A DNA stretch of 64,000 nucleotides from positions 70,435,410 through 70,499,409 of the forward strand of contig CM043960.1 of the NCBI GenBank assembly GCA_014529385.2. Reading direction: 5' to 3'. A model generated the notes under the pieces. That model did not search any database. It saw only the letters and a program-made list of their open reading frames with translations, and had not been told where the DNA came from. This DNA is from Adiantum capillus-veneris. Lineage: Eukaryota > Streptophyta > Polypodiopsida > Polypodiales > Pteridaceae. Below are positions 31,615 through 42,710 of the stretch, piece by piece. Made by a program: the position numbers and the translations under genes. The stretch's first letter is position 1. Every line of letters begins with the position of its first letter.

Positions 31615-34011
31615 TCAAATCTGTGGTTGAGCAGCATGGTTGTTTGATCTCATCCGTTGTAATTGCTTCCTATAGAACCAATTGAATAATTCCTTTAGTG
31701 CATTGCTCCTTCTTTGTCCACCTCCCTTTCTTGTACATTTGAAAAAAGAAGTCCTCGCTTGATAGTGAGATTTTTCCATTCCTTGAGTATTCCATGTTGC
31801 AAGGGGTCCTTTTTTGAAAAATATGGTCCATGCAGGTACAGAATATGCTAAAAATAAAAAAAAAGTTAGTCAAACTCAATAGGATGCAAAGTAAAATACT
31901 ATCCAGACTTTAGAAAGTAATTGAATACTCACCAAGTAATATGTGATTTCTTTTGCTCCCCAAGCATCTGTAATAGCAGTTATTAAAAGCTTTATTGTCT
32001 TTTTAAAGTCATCTGCATAAGTAGCAGAGCTAACTTGTTGTCTCAAAACTTTCAAAAAATTGTCGAGCTTCTTCCACACTTCCATGCGTTTGTTGGCTAC
32101 ATCTAGTCTACTTTTGACATTGGTTGTTATAACACAAAGATCCTTCCAGCAGTTCCACATAGCATCAACTTGTTTGTTGTCATGGTTACTCAAAAATCTT
32201 CTGGCTTTTGCTCCACCCATTGAAACATCTTGCAAAACATCACCGGTTCCTTTTGAAAGAGTGGGATCTTTTTTTAGATGCACTTGACCACCATGAAAAC
32301 CCATTTGAGAGAGCAAAGCCTCGCATTTTTCTATGCACTCGTTTGCAAGTTTAGTTGGCTTAATAGAATATGCATAGTCAAGATGGAGTCGAAGCAATTT
32401 GTCCAAGATTCTAATCTCTGCATGCATTGTGCATATATGTACATTTTTAAAATCTATTGTTAGAATTGGATCTCAAATCATAGAAGACGATGGGTAGTCG
32501 ATGACGTTAACACTATTCCTCGATGGTGCTTTTCCAACCTCGTGTTCTGCAAGCCATCCTTTTGTTCCAGTGCTTGCCATGCAATATAGACATGGATACT
32601 TGGTATTGGCACCTCCACATACACCAAACATGCACTTTAATGCTTTTAGGTCGGCACTCAAGTGTCATTCTACAAAAAAGTCACCCATGCCATCTACACA
32701 GAGTTTTTCACCTGCATTTTGGTCCTGTATAACAGAAGGGATATCGGTCTGCAAAAACATCCATTTCAATGTATCATGATTTTCTACTGGTATTTGAGCT
32801 GCTCCGATCCACCAAAGTTCCATTTCTGATTGAGTTTTGTGGTATGGGGAATCAAGCTTACCCTGGCTATAGTCCAATGCTCTATTCATAAGGGATATGG
32901 ATACTCTTTCCATTTTTTGACATTTTTGAATTTGAGCTTCATCCAATTTCAGAACAAATATAAGTTTTCCTTCACAATCTACTTCTTGCATATTATAGTA
33001 TCTCACCATAGCAGATTGAAAATTTTTTATACTCATCCAAATGTTATTAAAAACGTTATACTCAAAAGAAGATTTTTTTTTCTGTTTTTCATATGGCATC
33101 GTTCCTTCTATATGATAGTACTCTCCAAAATGTTCGGGTATTTCTTCGTTTAATAGAGTCCTAACTTTCCCAACATTATGAGGCCTAGGCAACCCAAAAT
33201 CTTTAATCTTGTAATACTTTAAAACCTGAAACCAGGTTTTAGAGATGGCCCTGTAACCCCTTCTACTCACCCCCACTGTGTCACAAACTTCTTGCATTTG
33301 AGAAGGTTGGATCAGTAAACCCATATCTTTCAGTAAACTTTGAAATACCAATTTTTTCTGAGTTTGATTTTTAGGAAGTTTCAAAAGTTTAAGAATATCA
33401 CTTTTGTTCATTACCTCATTCAAAAATCTCACCCTTTCTTGACCATTGGACATATCAAATCCTAAAAGACTAGTCACATGTTCTCTAGTAATCTTTAATC
33501 CTTTTTTTCTTTGTCCAGAACCTTTTGTTAAGTTTACTACATCTCTCATTCGTTTTACTCGTGCTCTTAATCCTATTGGAGTTTCTTTTAAAGTCCGAAG
33601 TTGGTGATTTTCTTGTTTTAGAGATGCTATTTGGTTTTCAAGTTCTAAAATTCTTGTTGCATTTGAAGACAAAACAGTTTTGAGATATTGAATGTAATGT
33701 GTATGATCAATGTGTAAATGAGATAACCTAGAACTATATCCTAGTAAGCCATCGACCCCATCACCAACAAATCTCATCAAATCATGAGGTGTGTGAAAAG
33801 ATGGATACCTTCCAGTGCTAGGATCCGGTGGATACAAGCTCCCATCTGTCCACATATCAATGTGTTTCTTTCCCTCGTTGCAAAGTTGTTGTGCTTCATT
33901 TGCAGTTGTAACTGGTCTTTGATAGACACTCTGCGTAGTAGCATATTCTTGGATTAGCTTAATGTTCAAGTGAAACTTGCGGTTATCACTAATGAAAGAT
34001 GTATTAGTCAT
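31615..34011 (-). pseudogene. putative transposase of element A, broken
   Basis: From ATG 34011 the protein has a conserved D-M-W-T-D-G-S-L-Y-P-P-D-P near its start, a coiled coil (near 33595-33650), then L-K-L-D-E-A-Q-I, V-D-G-M-G-D-F, H-L-S-A-D-L-K-A-L-K, C-L-Y-C, C-T-M-H-A-E-I-R-I-L-D-K-L-L and, after an intron (about 31840-31930), T-Q-G-M-E-K-S-H-Y with a downstream G-G-G and W-F-Y-R. This is a plausible D/D/E RNase-H-like core with a zinc-binding insertion. Compared with element B it has TGA for Trp at 32665-32667 and 32473-32475, and one base lost just before the E motif. It is thus not functional as read. I do not recognise a named superfamily. From memory it recalls unclassified transposase-like proteins of animals and fungi that share C-x2-C, an L-H-x-x-L-R-I-x-D-x-L box and E-K-x-x-H. 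Confidence 0.7.
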
Positions 34012-34347
34012 TGTAAGTAATGAAGGAGCAGAAAGTATAATGGAAATAACGTAGCAGCAGAACAAGGTGCATCAGAGAAGAAGAGATAAAGCTCGCGAAA
34101 GGTGAGAGAAAAAAGAGAGATTCAAAAGTGGAAACAACTATTTTCCGCCAAGTGAAGTAAATGAAAACAAATTTCGAGGTGAGCCACAAAGGAATGTGAA
34201 GAAAACGATATCTTTTTGAATATTTAGAGATATGTACCTAGATACGCTTTAGATTGCGTAGATATGCTTTATGACCAAAACGGACAAATTTGGAGCTGTT
34301 TTGACCACAAACGGCTTTGCTAATTAGTAATTTAACCAATTCCCTAC
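34012..34347. other. right subterminal region of transposon A
   Basis: It is AT-rich and non-coding. It holds the likely promoter of the leftward transposase gene. Confidence 0.5.
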
Positions 34348-34380
34348 ACAACCCTTTTTGAGTCGTTTTTGGCCCTAATG
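34348..34380 (-). repeat. right terminal inverted repeat of transposon A
   Basis: It is the reverse complement of the left repeat with one mismatch. LINE coding resumes immediately after it. Confidence 0.95.
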
Positions 34381-36470
34381 CCTCAGTTAGAGCATCAGGA
34401 TGCATGCAGGGAGCAGGTGTGGGCACGGATGCCTTGCCTTGTGACTTAGGAGATGCGTCAGAGGCTTGAGCTGCCACTTCATCTTGAGGAGCTGCACATG
34501 GCTCTTAGCACCCTCCCCCGTGGTAGCTGTCCAAGTGAGGATGGGTTGACTCCCAGTTTTTTCTTGGAGTAGTGGGACTTGCTTGGCCCAGATCTCTGTA
34601 GTTCTTTTTAGTACATCTTGCACACAGGACTGATGCCTGACAGCATGAGTGAGGACTTGATCTACCTCATTCCCAAGGAGGGTGGCTCCTCGGATGAGAT
34701 TCTATAGTGGCGTCCCATCATCATTCTCAACTCAGGCTACAAAATTCTTGCCAAGGCTCTGAGTTTGAGGATCCAGCCACTTCTAGAGAGCCTTATACAT
34801 GGGACTCAGACAGGTTTTGTCAAGGAACGCAGTATCCTTGACAACATCTTTACTTTTTGGGAGGCTTCTGCCCTAGCGTGGCTCCGTGGTGAGGAGTTGG
34901 TGATTCTTCTTCTCGATTTTGAGAAGGTATACGACAGAGTTGACTGGGACTTTCTAGAGGGCACTCTATGCAGATGGGCTTCTTAGATGCTTGGATCAGA
35001 GGGGTGTCAGCTTTGTACAGACAAGCTCACAGTCAGGTACTTTTGGCAGGAGGTAAAGGTGATCGCTTCACACATTTGGTTAGACAGGGCTGTCCTCTTG
35101 CCCCCTTCCTCTTTCTGTTCTATGCAGAGGCGATGAGCAGATTTTTGGTGTCGCAGTAGGTTGGTCTACGGGGCTTAGCACTCCCTATTCGGGGAGATGA
35201 GCTACTGGACACTGAGTTTGCCGACAACTCAGCCTTGTACTTAGATGGCTAGGAGGCCAACCTTCATAGGTGTGAGCAGGCTCTGGAGACCTTCTGTTGT
35301 GCATGTGGTGCACTGATCAACTGGAGAAAGACAGTGGCTCATCTCAGTCCGGGCCTGCTCAGAGACTGTTCCATCCCTTTTCTTCGAGCTACAGGGTGAG
35401 GGACGCTTACAGCGAGTTGCAGTAGAGGCCCCGTAGGTGGCAGAGTGTTGTTTTTAGAGGATCCAAGTGGTGGGCATCTATGGGAGGACTTGTGTCATCG
35501 ATCCTGACCCAGCAGCTCTTGAGACTGGACACTGGAGGCTGTGGGCTGGGGAGTGCTATCCACTGGCACGAGTATAGTGGGATCCTGGTGAGTGGCTTTG
35601 GAGGGACCCTTTCTCTTCTGCAGACCACCCACGTGTGCCGTTCTTTCCGTACACTGTTCGACTGGGATGTCACATACTAGCATCACAGAGAGAGGCCCGC
35701 CCCGCCCCGCTGCAGCACCTCATTGGCAGGAGGAGGGTCTCACAACTGAGTTCTTGGCAGCCTTCTTGGAGAGGTTGTGGGAATCAAGAATGCCGAGGTG
35801 AGTCACCTTGTTTCAGTGGCTGGTCGTGCACAGAGCTACAGCAATTGGGAGCTGGCTAGTGCATAGTGGTCTCTCGATCGCATGTGCAGCTTGTGACCAT
35901 CTTGTGGAGAGTCAGTGTCAGTGTCTTTGGGATTGTCCTTTGGCACAGCAGGTGTGGCTTCGAGTTCTTTGGTTGATGCCTGCTCTTTCCACGGCTCAAC
36001 AGTACGCTTGGGGAGCAGTGGCTTGGTCCACCCTCACGGGCCCGGCACTTCAGTTTGATCTATCTTCCACCAGTAGGATGATAGTGATGCAGGAGGGGCG
36101 ACCGACACTCTAGCCTGCCACAGAGCTTACTCCACAGGAGTGGTGCAGTGAGAGAGAGGAGTGTTGGGAGCTCATCAGTGGCCTGACACTCTGGTTCATC
36201 TGGCGGGCCCGTTGCTCTCGTATCTTTGAGGCTTGCCATGTGCCACCAACAGAGACTGTTTGCGATCTTTGGCTAGAGCTGATCCACACTCTCAGAGGAC
36301 AGCTCGAGAGACTACATGGCAGCTCCGACCGCATGCGGGAGCGCAGAGAGGCTTTCCTTCGACTATGGCATCCTGGGCCTTTCTACTCCATGGTCCAGGG
36401 TGTACTCCAATGGCACTACTGACCACCTTTGTGGCTTTTCCCTCCCCCCATTTCTTGATTTAGCCCCATT
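34381..36470 (+). pseudogene. LINE ORF2, C-terminal part: reverse transcriptase and zf-RVT
   Basis: The frame continues from the endonuclease half across the transposon. RT motifs are L-I-P-K near 34670, W-R-P-I near 34709, D-F-E-K-V-Y-D-R-V-D-W near 34915-34950, G-C-P-L-A-P near 35090 and the active site as F-A-D-N near 35217, where F-A-D-D is expected. A zf-RVT finger (C-A-A-C...C-L-W-D-C) lies near 35884-35935. There are TAG stops at CAG-like sites and later frame changes. The 3' end is A-rich at 36587-36597. Confidence 0.9.
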
Positions 36471-36611
36471 GTACATATGCTAGTTTTTCATTGGGAGAGT
36501 CTCCCCATCATGGTTGTTGTAGCCCTCTCTTGAAGAGGGTAGCCCTATGGGCAGTTTCATTAACTAATAGAAGGATCTATTTCTTGGGAAAAGAAAAGGT
36601 GATTGGCTAGG

Positions 36612-39600
36612 TTGGTTAACTCGTTCAAGTTGTCCACATGAGGTGCAAGCTTGAGATGACTGGACCATATAACTTTTGAAGTAGTTATTGGCCCCTTGCT
36701 TTATGGGGGCTTCCATCCCTTGGATGAGGGGGGGAGGTCACCCATCCAAAAAGCCTACACATCCATGACTAGACTGCCACGTCCACGCCATTGTGCAACC
36801 TTGCTCATTGAGTGTGAAGCAACTCCGGACGCACATTCGAGTGTGGCGAACTCTTATTGGTTGCTTTTTTTGTCCTTCAAGGACATCCGGATGTTAGTGA
36901 ATCCGTCCTTAGGCTTTTTACACATTGAGTGCCATATTTGACGCCCAAGCTTGTGTACTAACATGGCAGCCAGCTGCTGCGTTTTTATTTGATCCATAAA
37001 ACGGGGAACACCTAAATTATGAATGGCCCAACAATCATCTAAAACTCGAAGCAGCATGCAAAGGGCTTGAGCCGTGGACCCTAGTGTTGAAAAGCAACAC
37101 TCCAACCAATAGGCCATCTCAATCAACCTGTTGGTGGGGCTCAATTTTTCAAAAATTTATATAGCAAGCGGCTCATGTGTAAAGCAAGGCAATGGTTGGT
37201 GCTTTGGTGATGGAGGGTTTCGGACGCTGTATGTCACAATTGAGCTAACATGAGTTTTTTTGTCACGAAGCTGCCTCCCGTGTTTTCTTGCTAGTTCCAC
37301 ATGGGCTGGGTTGTAGTGTGTAAGAGGGGTTTCGCACGCTGCATGCCATAGTTGAGCTGATGTGAGGTTTTTTGCCACGAAGCTGTCTCCTGCGTTTTCT
37401 TGCTAGTTTCACGGGCTAGGTTGCGAGAGTAGGGAAAAGGATTTGTAACTCTTCCAAAATTGGCAAAGTTACAGTTTGCTCGAAAAATTTGTTGAGGTAC
37501 CCAAACAGGGGCTAGCCCTAGCTCGCGTGAACTGCCTCTCAACACCCCTATTTTCTCTATTTTTACATGCAAAGATTTGAATTCAAAAGCATCAACCATC
37601 GAAAAATAAAGTTTTTTCCGAACGATGTGGTGACTAGTCCTAGTGACTAGGATAGGATTAAAAATACATAAAGCAATATGCAATCCACAATTATCAATAC
37701 CCTACGTAAAGGTCAAGGGCCGCAAGACAATGAATCTACGTCGTCCATCTCTTGTCAGTTCTACACAGGAATGGTAGCCTGCATGCGATGGATGACCACC
37801 ACGTCAGCACCCAGAATGGAGGGCACACTCATCCAATCATGTGATGGAAGTTAGTAGGTGGAATGGCCTATGTTGTTGACCCTTCAGTACTAGGAATGGA
37901 TGTCCCATTTACTAATCAATGTGCGCCAACTCAGGCTTTGGAATATCGCCTTGCAATAGTCAAAGTACAACCTTACATTTACTAATCAATGTTGACATGC
38001 ACACCTCAACCCTTGCACATTACTGGTAGCTGATGTTTGTAATGATTGGTGTCTGACCAATGATTGGTTAGCTACCTTCGTAATGATTTAGTAGCTCATA
38101 TGAGGAGCGGAATGAATAAGATATTAAGGGAATTTATCCCTCACGTGACTATGCATTATCACACAAATTTTGTCTCTATCAACTCCCTATGCAGGCTCAT
38201 GACCGGTCATGTAGGTTGTGATTGACCTCCATGTGGAAGTACAATCTACTAGTAGCCTACATGAGACAATACTAACGCCCTACGTTGTTGCTTCATTAAT
38301 GGAGGGGGGTTTAGTTTTGCATAGAACACATTTTTAGGAATTTTGGGAAAAATGCATAATTTTGGGACGAATGTTTGTGAACTAAGTTCTTGAGTAGTGT
38401 TTGCATTCTACTATGTTGTGGTGTTGTCAAGCATTGTTGTCAAGTTCTAGAGTAGCGTTTTCTAGTGCTAGGTTACATTCTTATCAAGCATTGGTGACAA
38501 CTTTGCTAGGTTGCAGCATTGTCACTAGTTGGGTGTCCCATTCTACTAATTCACAGAAGTTGCATTCTGTTAGGAATTAAGATTATGTAGAGAACTTGGA
38601 AAATCTTGATGTTTAGATGGGGATCAAGAGTATCCAAAGAAATGGAAAAGGTTTATGTTTGACTTGTAAACTGAAGGTAGCTTTGCCTTGTTCTAGATAT
38701 AGAAGTAGAATTTGAAGAAACTTGGAGGACCTAAGATGGTTAGGTGTGGGGTCTTCCATGTTCAATGCCACTTCTTTCAAAGCTTGGTGTACAAATCGAC
38801 AAGAGATAGCGAACACTTGTAGGAAAGAGGGTACTTTCTATCACTTATTTCCATATAGTGCTGAACAATAGGAGCTTGAACAATAGGAGCTTTTTGGGAG
38901 AAACCATATACTAGCTATGTGCATCAGAGGGAAAGGGTCCATTCACTCCCCATCTATGACTCCCCATATGCTCCAAGGTTAATTGCCCCGATAGCACCTA
39001 GCTAGGTATGTGCTTCCTCTCTCACAAAAGTTGTTCAAATAAATGACAAGGATTAAAATGAATGTTTTCATCTAAATACTTTTGTATCACTTCTCTTGTA
39101 TACTCTCAAACTAGAGATTTAAGCTTCAAGTTCCAGTTGAGGATTCCACTTGCTTGACTTTTAGCTTAAACATCCAAAACAACAAATTACAAGAGCAACA
39201 AAATCAAAACTAAAAACAAGAAGAAATTTGCAAGAGGTTTTAGACATTCTTGATGTAAGTAATGTGGACTCATGAGCTTCCACTTCAGAGGCATTGCATC
39301 ATTTGCAAGTGGAGGGAAAGGGACCACACGGCCCCCCATCACCATGGTCATCCTTGGCCCCAAGAACACCTACCTAGGTATGTGAAATGCAATGCACGCC
39401 CAACAAGTGGGAATTGAGCTCTAGTGGGACCGAGAAAGAACACGTGTTCTGACCATCCCACCATCAAGCACTTGTTTTCCATTGATCAAAGCTTTCATTA
39501 AAAAAAAAACATGTTCATCCTAGGCTTTTCATGCAGCAGGTTGGCCGTTGCATCCCTTCTTTGCTTGAAACTCTGCAAACCCTGGTGACCCCTCATGTAT

Positions 39601-40859
39601 ACAAACACAGGCAGTGCTACTGGTCAACATCCAACTGTCACCCCTCCCCCCACACATGCACACGTCTTGTCCCCACGTTAATGAATGTCTAACAACCCTC
39701 TGTCATAGATTCCCACTAATTTTTCACTTTCCAAAGATCGTAGGCACATACTAATAGAATTACAAAAAAGGTGTCAAAAGCGGTACATGTGTCCATGGTT
39801 ACAAATTTCAAGATCGAGCCTTGCTGGAGAAATGTCTCGTGTCTCACAATATCGTTGCCGATTTGTTGCACAACATTTTGTAAAATTGACGTGTATTTCC
39901 TCGCTCTTTCGGGGGAGAGTGCCACACTTTTTTTGGAGCATCCCATAACTCACAACTATCGGATGATATGGGATGCTATCAATCATGCTCCTTAGGGCAC
40001 GAAATGAGACACTTGCATCTACGATCCATAGCCCCCAGATTAAATGTCCTAAATTTAGGGTTTCTATCTTAAACACACTTGTGATACTAGCTAGCTTGTG
40101 ATACTAGCTAGGACTTGATACTTCTTTTGCAACAATAGGAAACACAGCTCGAGCTATAGTTCGAGCAAGCTTGATGAATCACCCACCAACTACCTACACC
40201 CTTAGTCATTAACTAGGCCGTCTAAGTTGACGCCAATGTTAGTTTCCTCGTCAAATTCGAGATACAATGTTAGTTTTGAAATTTGAAAGTGACAATGTGT
40301 CAGCCATGCCTCTCTCCAATCTGATGTAAGCCCACCATGTCTCTCAATGTAGTGTCGTGTAAGCCATGACTCTTGTTGTAGTACCATGTAAGTCATGGCT
40401 CTTGTTGCAGTGTCGTGAGCTCGCCATGAACTAGGCATCACAAACTGCTGTGCCTTGAGCCATGACCTTGAAAAGCTATGCAATGAGCTCACCATGATCT
40501 TGAAGCACCACAACCTGCCAGGTCTTGAGACAGCCACCCATGAAAAGCTATGCCTTTAACTGGCCATGAAAAGCAGCACAAATTCCAGCCGCCCTTCATG
40601 AGGAGCCGGGATTTGTTGCCTCTGCCATGAGCGCAACTGATTTTCTTCTTCAACCTCTATCATGAAGTTCTCTTCTTTTCTTTGTCACGATCTTTGTAGC
40701 GAAACGTGCAATTGTGGTTGCTGCACCCGCCTATTGCCAATTGCTGCCGTGCCCTTGAAAGGCTTGAGTTTCAGATTAGTGGTAACCAATTGGCTCACTT
40801 GGGTTTCCTATTATACCACCTTAGCACATATCTAGAAAAAGCTTTTGTACAGCTTCGGC
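36612..40859. other. non-coding interval
   Basis: About 4.2 kb holds no supported gene. There is a tandem pair of roughly 118-bp units near 37190-37430 (GCTGTATGTCACAATTGAGC and GCTGCATGCCATAGTTGAGC, each followed by CACGAAGCTG and TTTTCTTGCTAGTT). Short direct repeats occur near 38390-38530. The rest is AT-rich unique-looking sequence. Confidence 0.55.
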
Positions 40860-42285
40860 TACTCCGCTTCCTTTCTCTTCACTGTTTGTGGCTTCCGGCT
40901 GCCAGCTCAAATTGAGGCACTCTTCTAACCCCTAAATTTTACTCTTTATTCATTCTTGTCATTGTCATTGTGTTCTCATCCATGCGTATTAGCTTGAATG
41001 GATGATCTAGGTTTTTGTTAATATTTGCATTAAAGTATCATTGTTATGTTGCAGTTGTTAAACCTATAGAAGCACAGTTAGGGAAAACCATATGTGAGAC
41101 GTTTTGGTCTTTGAACCAAGCTTATCTTGTGAGTACATAACTAACAATAGATGATATGTGTAAGGTGTGAAGAAGCAACACATACCTCCCTTGCAGTTCT
41201 CATCCGAGCTCGTCACATCCTACAAAGGCAATGTCACTCACACTCGCTTTGACGATGAAGATACACTCTATTTTGCTCCCCTTTTGTTTGTGGGTAGAAG
41301 TAGCTCAAGAAATGCTAGCCCTTGTCCCCCGCCCCCCCTCCTCTCTCTCTCTCTCTCTCTCTCAACAAAGACTCTCACAAAACCCAAGACTCTAGAAAAA
41401 GCTTTTGTACAGCTTATTTACATACTGAGACATACTGGCTCACGCTCAGTTTATTCAATTACTCTCATAGATTCTCCAAGATTCCCTCTCTTTCCATTGA
41501 AGGATTCATCACCTTTGTTTACAAAATAGTATAGGAATTGAACCCTCACATGTGAGATATCGGCTCAAGGATGTGCTCCCATAACCACTATGGCAAGCGG
41601 GTGACGATGCTGTTCCTCCCACTTATTAAAAAAGAAAATATATTAGCTTCACCCCAGCGTCTCGTCCCCTTGCCTCTGCACGCACCTGCCTGGTCTGCTG
41701 CGCCCGACACCCTTTCCCCTCTCCAACTGCATTCCCATCCGCCTTCCTTGCAGGCTCAGCCGCCGCTCTTCCGTTCGCCTTTCCTGTGAGTATCCCGCAA
41801 GATTCTTAGCATTTTTCACTTTACCCCTTACTCCGCTTCCTTTCTCTTCACTATTTGTGGCTTCCGGCTGCCAGCTCACATTGAGGCGCTCTTCTAACCC
41901 CTAGATTTTACTCTTTATTCATTCTTGTCATTGTGTTCTCATTGACGTGTATTAGCTTGAATGGATTATCTAGGTTTTTGTTGAATATTTGCATTAAAGT
42001 ATCATTGTTATGTTGCAGTTGTTAAACCTATAGAAGCACAGTAAGGGAAAACCATATGTGAAACGTTTTTGGTCTTTGAACCAAGCTTATCTTGTGAGTA
42101 CATAGCTGAAAATAGATGATATGTGTAAGGTGTGAAGAAGCAACACATACCTCCCTTGCAGTTCTCATCCGAGCTCGTCACATCCTACAAAGGCAATGTC
42201 ACTCGCACGCTTTGACGACGAAGATACACTCTATTTTGCTGCCCTTTTGTTTGTGGATAGAAGTAGCTCAAGAAATGCTAGCCCT

Positions 42286-42370
<85 letters not shown>

Positions 42371-42400
42371 ACAAAGACTCTCGCAAAACTATTTCTAGTT
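40860..42400 (+). repeat. tandem duplication with 969-bp period ending in Cn(CT)n
   Basis: Sequence from 40860 to about 41360 recurs at 41829-42366 with few changes, for example ACTCCGCTTCCTTTCTCTTC and GGTGTGAAGAAGCAACACAT in both. Each copy ends in a C-tract followed by CT repeats. In the second copy the C-tract is about 39 long. These are the first two units of the array that continues from 47895. Confidence 0.85.
41533..41602 (-). other. tRNA-derived SINE head
   Basis: On the minus strand an A-box-like TGCCATAGTGGTTATGGG and a B-box-like GAGGGTTCAATTCC have tRNA-like spacing. It lies in the spacer between the two 969-bp units and is missing from the next unit. Confidence 0.5.
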
Positions 42401-42575
42401 GAGCATTTATTCTATCGGTTAAGTTCGAGCCTCATGACTTGGACGCTTAGTTTTCAAAGCCTCATGAGCACTCAAATAAATCTTGTTTTAGTTGAGCATT
42501 AAGTCTCTAGCTTTGAGGCTTGAACTTAAGTTCGAGCCACATGACATGGGATTACTTTATTTTGCTACCCTTTTG

Positions 42576-42710
42576 TGTCATGCCAAGGGCAATGCCCGGT
42601 GGTCAAGGACCAGGCCCAAGGGGTGGGCTGCAAGTGTGGATAGGGAATGAGGCCCAAGGGGCTATTTAATGGGAGGTTCAGTCTCAGGCAGTCCCACCAA
42701 GGCCCTTTCA
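42576..42710 (+). repeat. 5' LTR, 135 bp, of the non-autonomous LTR element
   Basis: It has TG...CA ends and is rich in GGCCCAAGGGG. It is followed at once by the initiator-Met primer site. Confidence 0.88.

Larger units (their letters stand above)
22233..34380. mobile_element. Histone-carrying DNA transposon A
   Basis: Terminal inverted repeats of 33 bp with one mismatch (22233-22265 and 34348-34380) bound 12,148 bp. It splits LINE ORF2 and the LINE frame is kept when it is removed. It carries four genes: an SH3/BAH-like plus ubiquitin-like protein (+), an H3 variant leading into a C48 protease (-), an I-N-G-x-E-Y helical protein (+) and a putative transposase (-). A 2.1-kb repeat block splits the first gene. 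The flanking base is C on both sides. The ends can be read as CATTAGG...CCTAATG with at most a 1-bp duplication, or as GGG...CCC with a TA duplication. I prefer the first because element B shares the CATTAGG end. Confidence 0.92.
19838..36595 (+). mobile_element. L1-type LINE, nearly full length, interrupted by DNA transposon A
   Basis: A 16-bp target duplication, AAGGTGATTGGCTAGG, flanks it at 19822-19837 and 36596-36611. The order is a GC-rich 5' UTR with C-tracts, ORF1 (DUF4283-like), ORF2 with endonuclease, RT and zf-RVT finger, and a short A-rich 3' end. Without the 12.1-kb transposon at 22233-34380 the LINE is about 4.6 kb. ORF1 and ORF2 overlap at ATGA near 20936. Both ORFs hold many stops, nearly all explained by C-to-T change in CAG or CGA codons. 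Confidence 0.93.

Noticed and set aside
32473-32667. TGA read as tryptophan through a changed genetic code
   Set aside because: TGA also ends or breaks other frames here, and the decay signature explains both cases.
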